The notes under the pieces were generated by a model, which had not been told where the DNA came from, searched no databases, and saw only the letters and a list, made by a program, of their open reading frames with translations. Shown here in pieces: positions 63,086 to 64,000 of a DNA stretch of 64,000 nucleotides. Origin of the DNA: Favolaschia claudopus (lineage: Eukaryota; Basidiomycota; Agaricomycetes; Agaricales; Mycenaceae); contig JAWWNJ010000046.1 in NCBI GenBank assembly GCA_037176885.1, positions 1,054,001 to 1,118,000 on the forward strand, given 5' to 3'. A program made the position numbers and the translations under genes. Within the stretch, counting starts at the first letter, position 1. Each line of letters opens with the position of its first letter.

Positions 63086-64000
63086 ATGTCTTCTACCCCT
63101 GTCAAGGCCGTCTTCGGCGGCTTCCCCATCGGCCCCGGTCAATACTTCCCTGACGAAGAGAGCATCCAGAAGGTGTACCAACTCCTCGAGGAGGGCGGAT
63201 GCGATACCATCGATACCGCACGTCTCTACGGCCCCTCGGAAGAATGGATGGGCAAAACGAAGGCGGGCGACCGATTCATCATTGACAGCAAGACGCCGGG
63301 TGGGTTCGTTCCCGGTACGACTGGAGTAGGGATTCTGCAGCACGCGAAGGAGTCGGTGGAGCGTCTCAAAGTGAAAAGCGTACGTGGAAATCCATCTTGG
63401 ACCCGATTCGAAAACCGAACAACCTGTCGCAGCTTGACATATTTTATATCCACGCGCCCGACGCATCCCTCGACCTCGAGGACCAGCTCAAGGGCATCAA
63501 CGACGCGTACAAAGCGGGCTACTTCAAGCGCTTCGGCCTCAGTAACTTCAAAGCCTCTGACGTCGAGCGCGTCTACGAAATCTGCAAAGCCAAAGGCTAC
63601 CCCCTCCCCACCGTCTACCAAGCCAATTACAACGCCGTCGCCCGCAAACAGGAGACAGAGCTCGTCCCCACCCTCCGTAAACTTAACCTGTCCATCTACG
63701 CATACAGCCCCATCGCCGGCGGGCTCCTCACCAAAACCACCGCGCAGATGAAGGCCAAAGGTGCTGACGCAGGGCGCTTTGGGACGGGAGACGCGTTGGA
63801 GAAACTGTATGGTCCGCTTTACAATAAGCCGGAATTCTACGAGGCGCTGGATCTGTGGGGAGAGGCAGCGGAGGAGGCGGGATGCAGTCGCGCAGAATTG
63901 GCGTATCGCTGGGTGGCGTTTGATTCGGTGCTGGACTCGAAGTACGGGGATGCGGTGATCTTTGGGTGCAGCAAGCACGCACAGATCCCTCAGACCCTGG
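63086..64000 (+). CDS. Aldo-keto reductase 3 (AKR7-like), partial
   Basis: Exon 1 is 63086-63379. Exon 2 begins at 63433 and runs off the right edge of the window while still open. It reads VKAVFGGFPIGPGQYF, CDTIDTARLYGPSEEW, IIDSKTPGGF and FYIHAPDASLDLEDQL, so all four catalytic residues are present. The final visible motif is VIFGCSKHAQI, where the other two copies have GAS. About 35 C-terminal residues are missing, judged by the paralogues. It is a tandem copy of the gene at 61300, separated from it by the repeat fragment at 62449-62577. Confidence 0.9.

Overview
The window is nuclear DNA of a filamentous basidiomycete, most likely an Agaricomycete. The evidence is dense short introns (about 45-65 bases, GT-AG) that interrupt nearly every gene, intron-containing tRNA genes, and family content typical of mushroom-forming fungi: BTB proteins, an SRA-YDG protein, a CaaX lipopeptide pheromone precursor, and a large P-loop NTPase/PD-(D/E)XK nuclease family of the Crinkler type. 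All gene models were spliced by eye. Where I give exon joins, the summed lengths are multiples of three and paralogues share intron positions, which is the main support for them.

Region by region. 0-12 kb is an accessory block. It holds three paralogues of the NTPase-nuclease family (a partial one at the left edge, then a divergently transcribed pair at 4457-8012 and 8682-12014) with a decayed protein-kinase-like gene between the first and second. 13-22.5 kb is core-like: an LCHN-type DENN protein, an intron-containing tRNA-Glu(TTC), a strongly strand-asymmetric GC-rich block, a PIN-domain protein and an aldehyde dehydrogenase. 24-27 kb holds a heavily split SRA-YDG gene, a dispersed repeat copy and tRNA-Glu(CTC). 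28-33 kb carries two tandem BTB genes and a 14-TM MFS exporter. 34 kb carries a small CaaX (CVIA) pheromone precursor with a duplicated peptide unit. 35-45 kb holds an uncharacterised gene, the p47/Shp1 homologue (SEP+UBX), an aldo-keto reductase and the PSTAIRE kinase CDK1 with a 6-base microexon. 45-54 kb is gene-poor, with one F-box gene, a dispersed repeat and gene remnants. 54-59.5 kb has two tandem Zn2Cys6 regulators. 59.7-64 kb has a third BTB gene divergent from an aldo-keto reductase, and a third reductase that runs off the right edge.

How the genes relate. No single pathway spans the window. CDK1, Shp1, LCHN, the PIN protein and the tRNAs are housekeeping genes. Around them sit lineage-expanded families (NTPase-nuclease, BTB, aldo-keto reductase, Zn2Cys6) that duplicate locally. 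The most interesting items are the pheromone precursor with an internal duplicated unit and no receptor in view, the divergent NTPase-nuclease pair in which one partner has lost the nuclease lysine, and several extreme gene architectures (start-codon-only exons, 6- to 17-base microexons).
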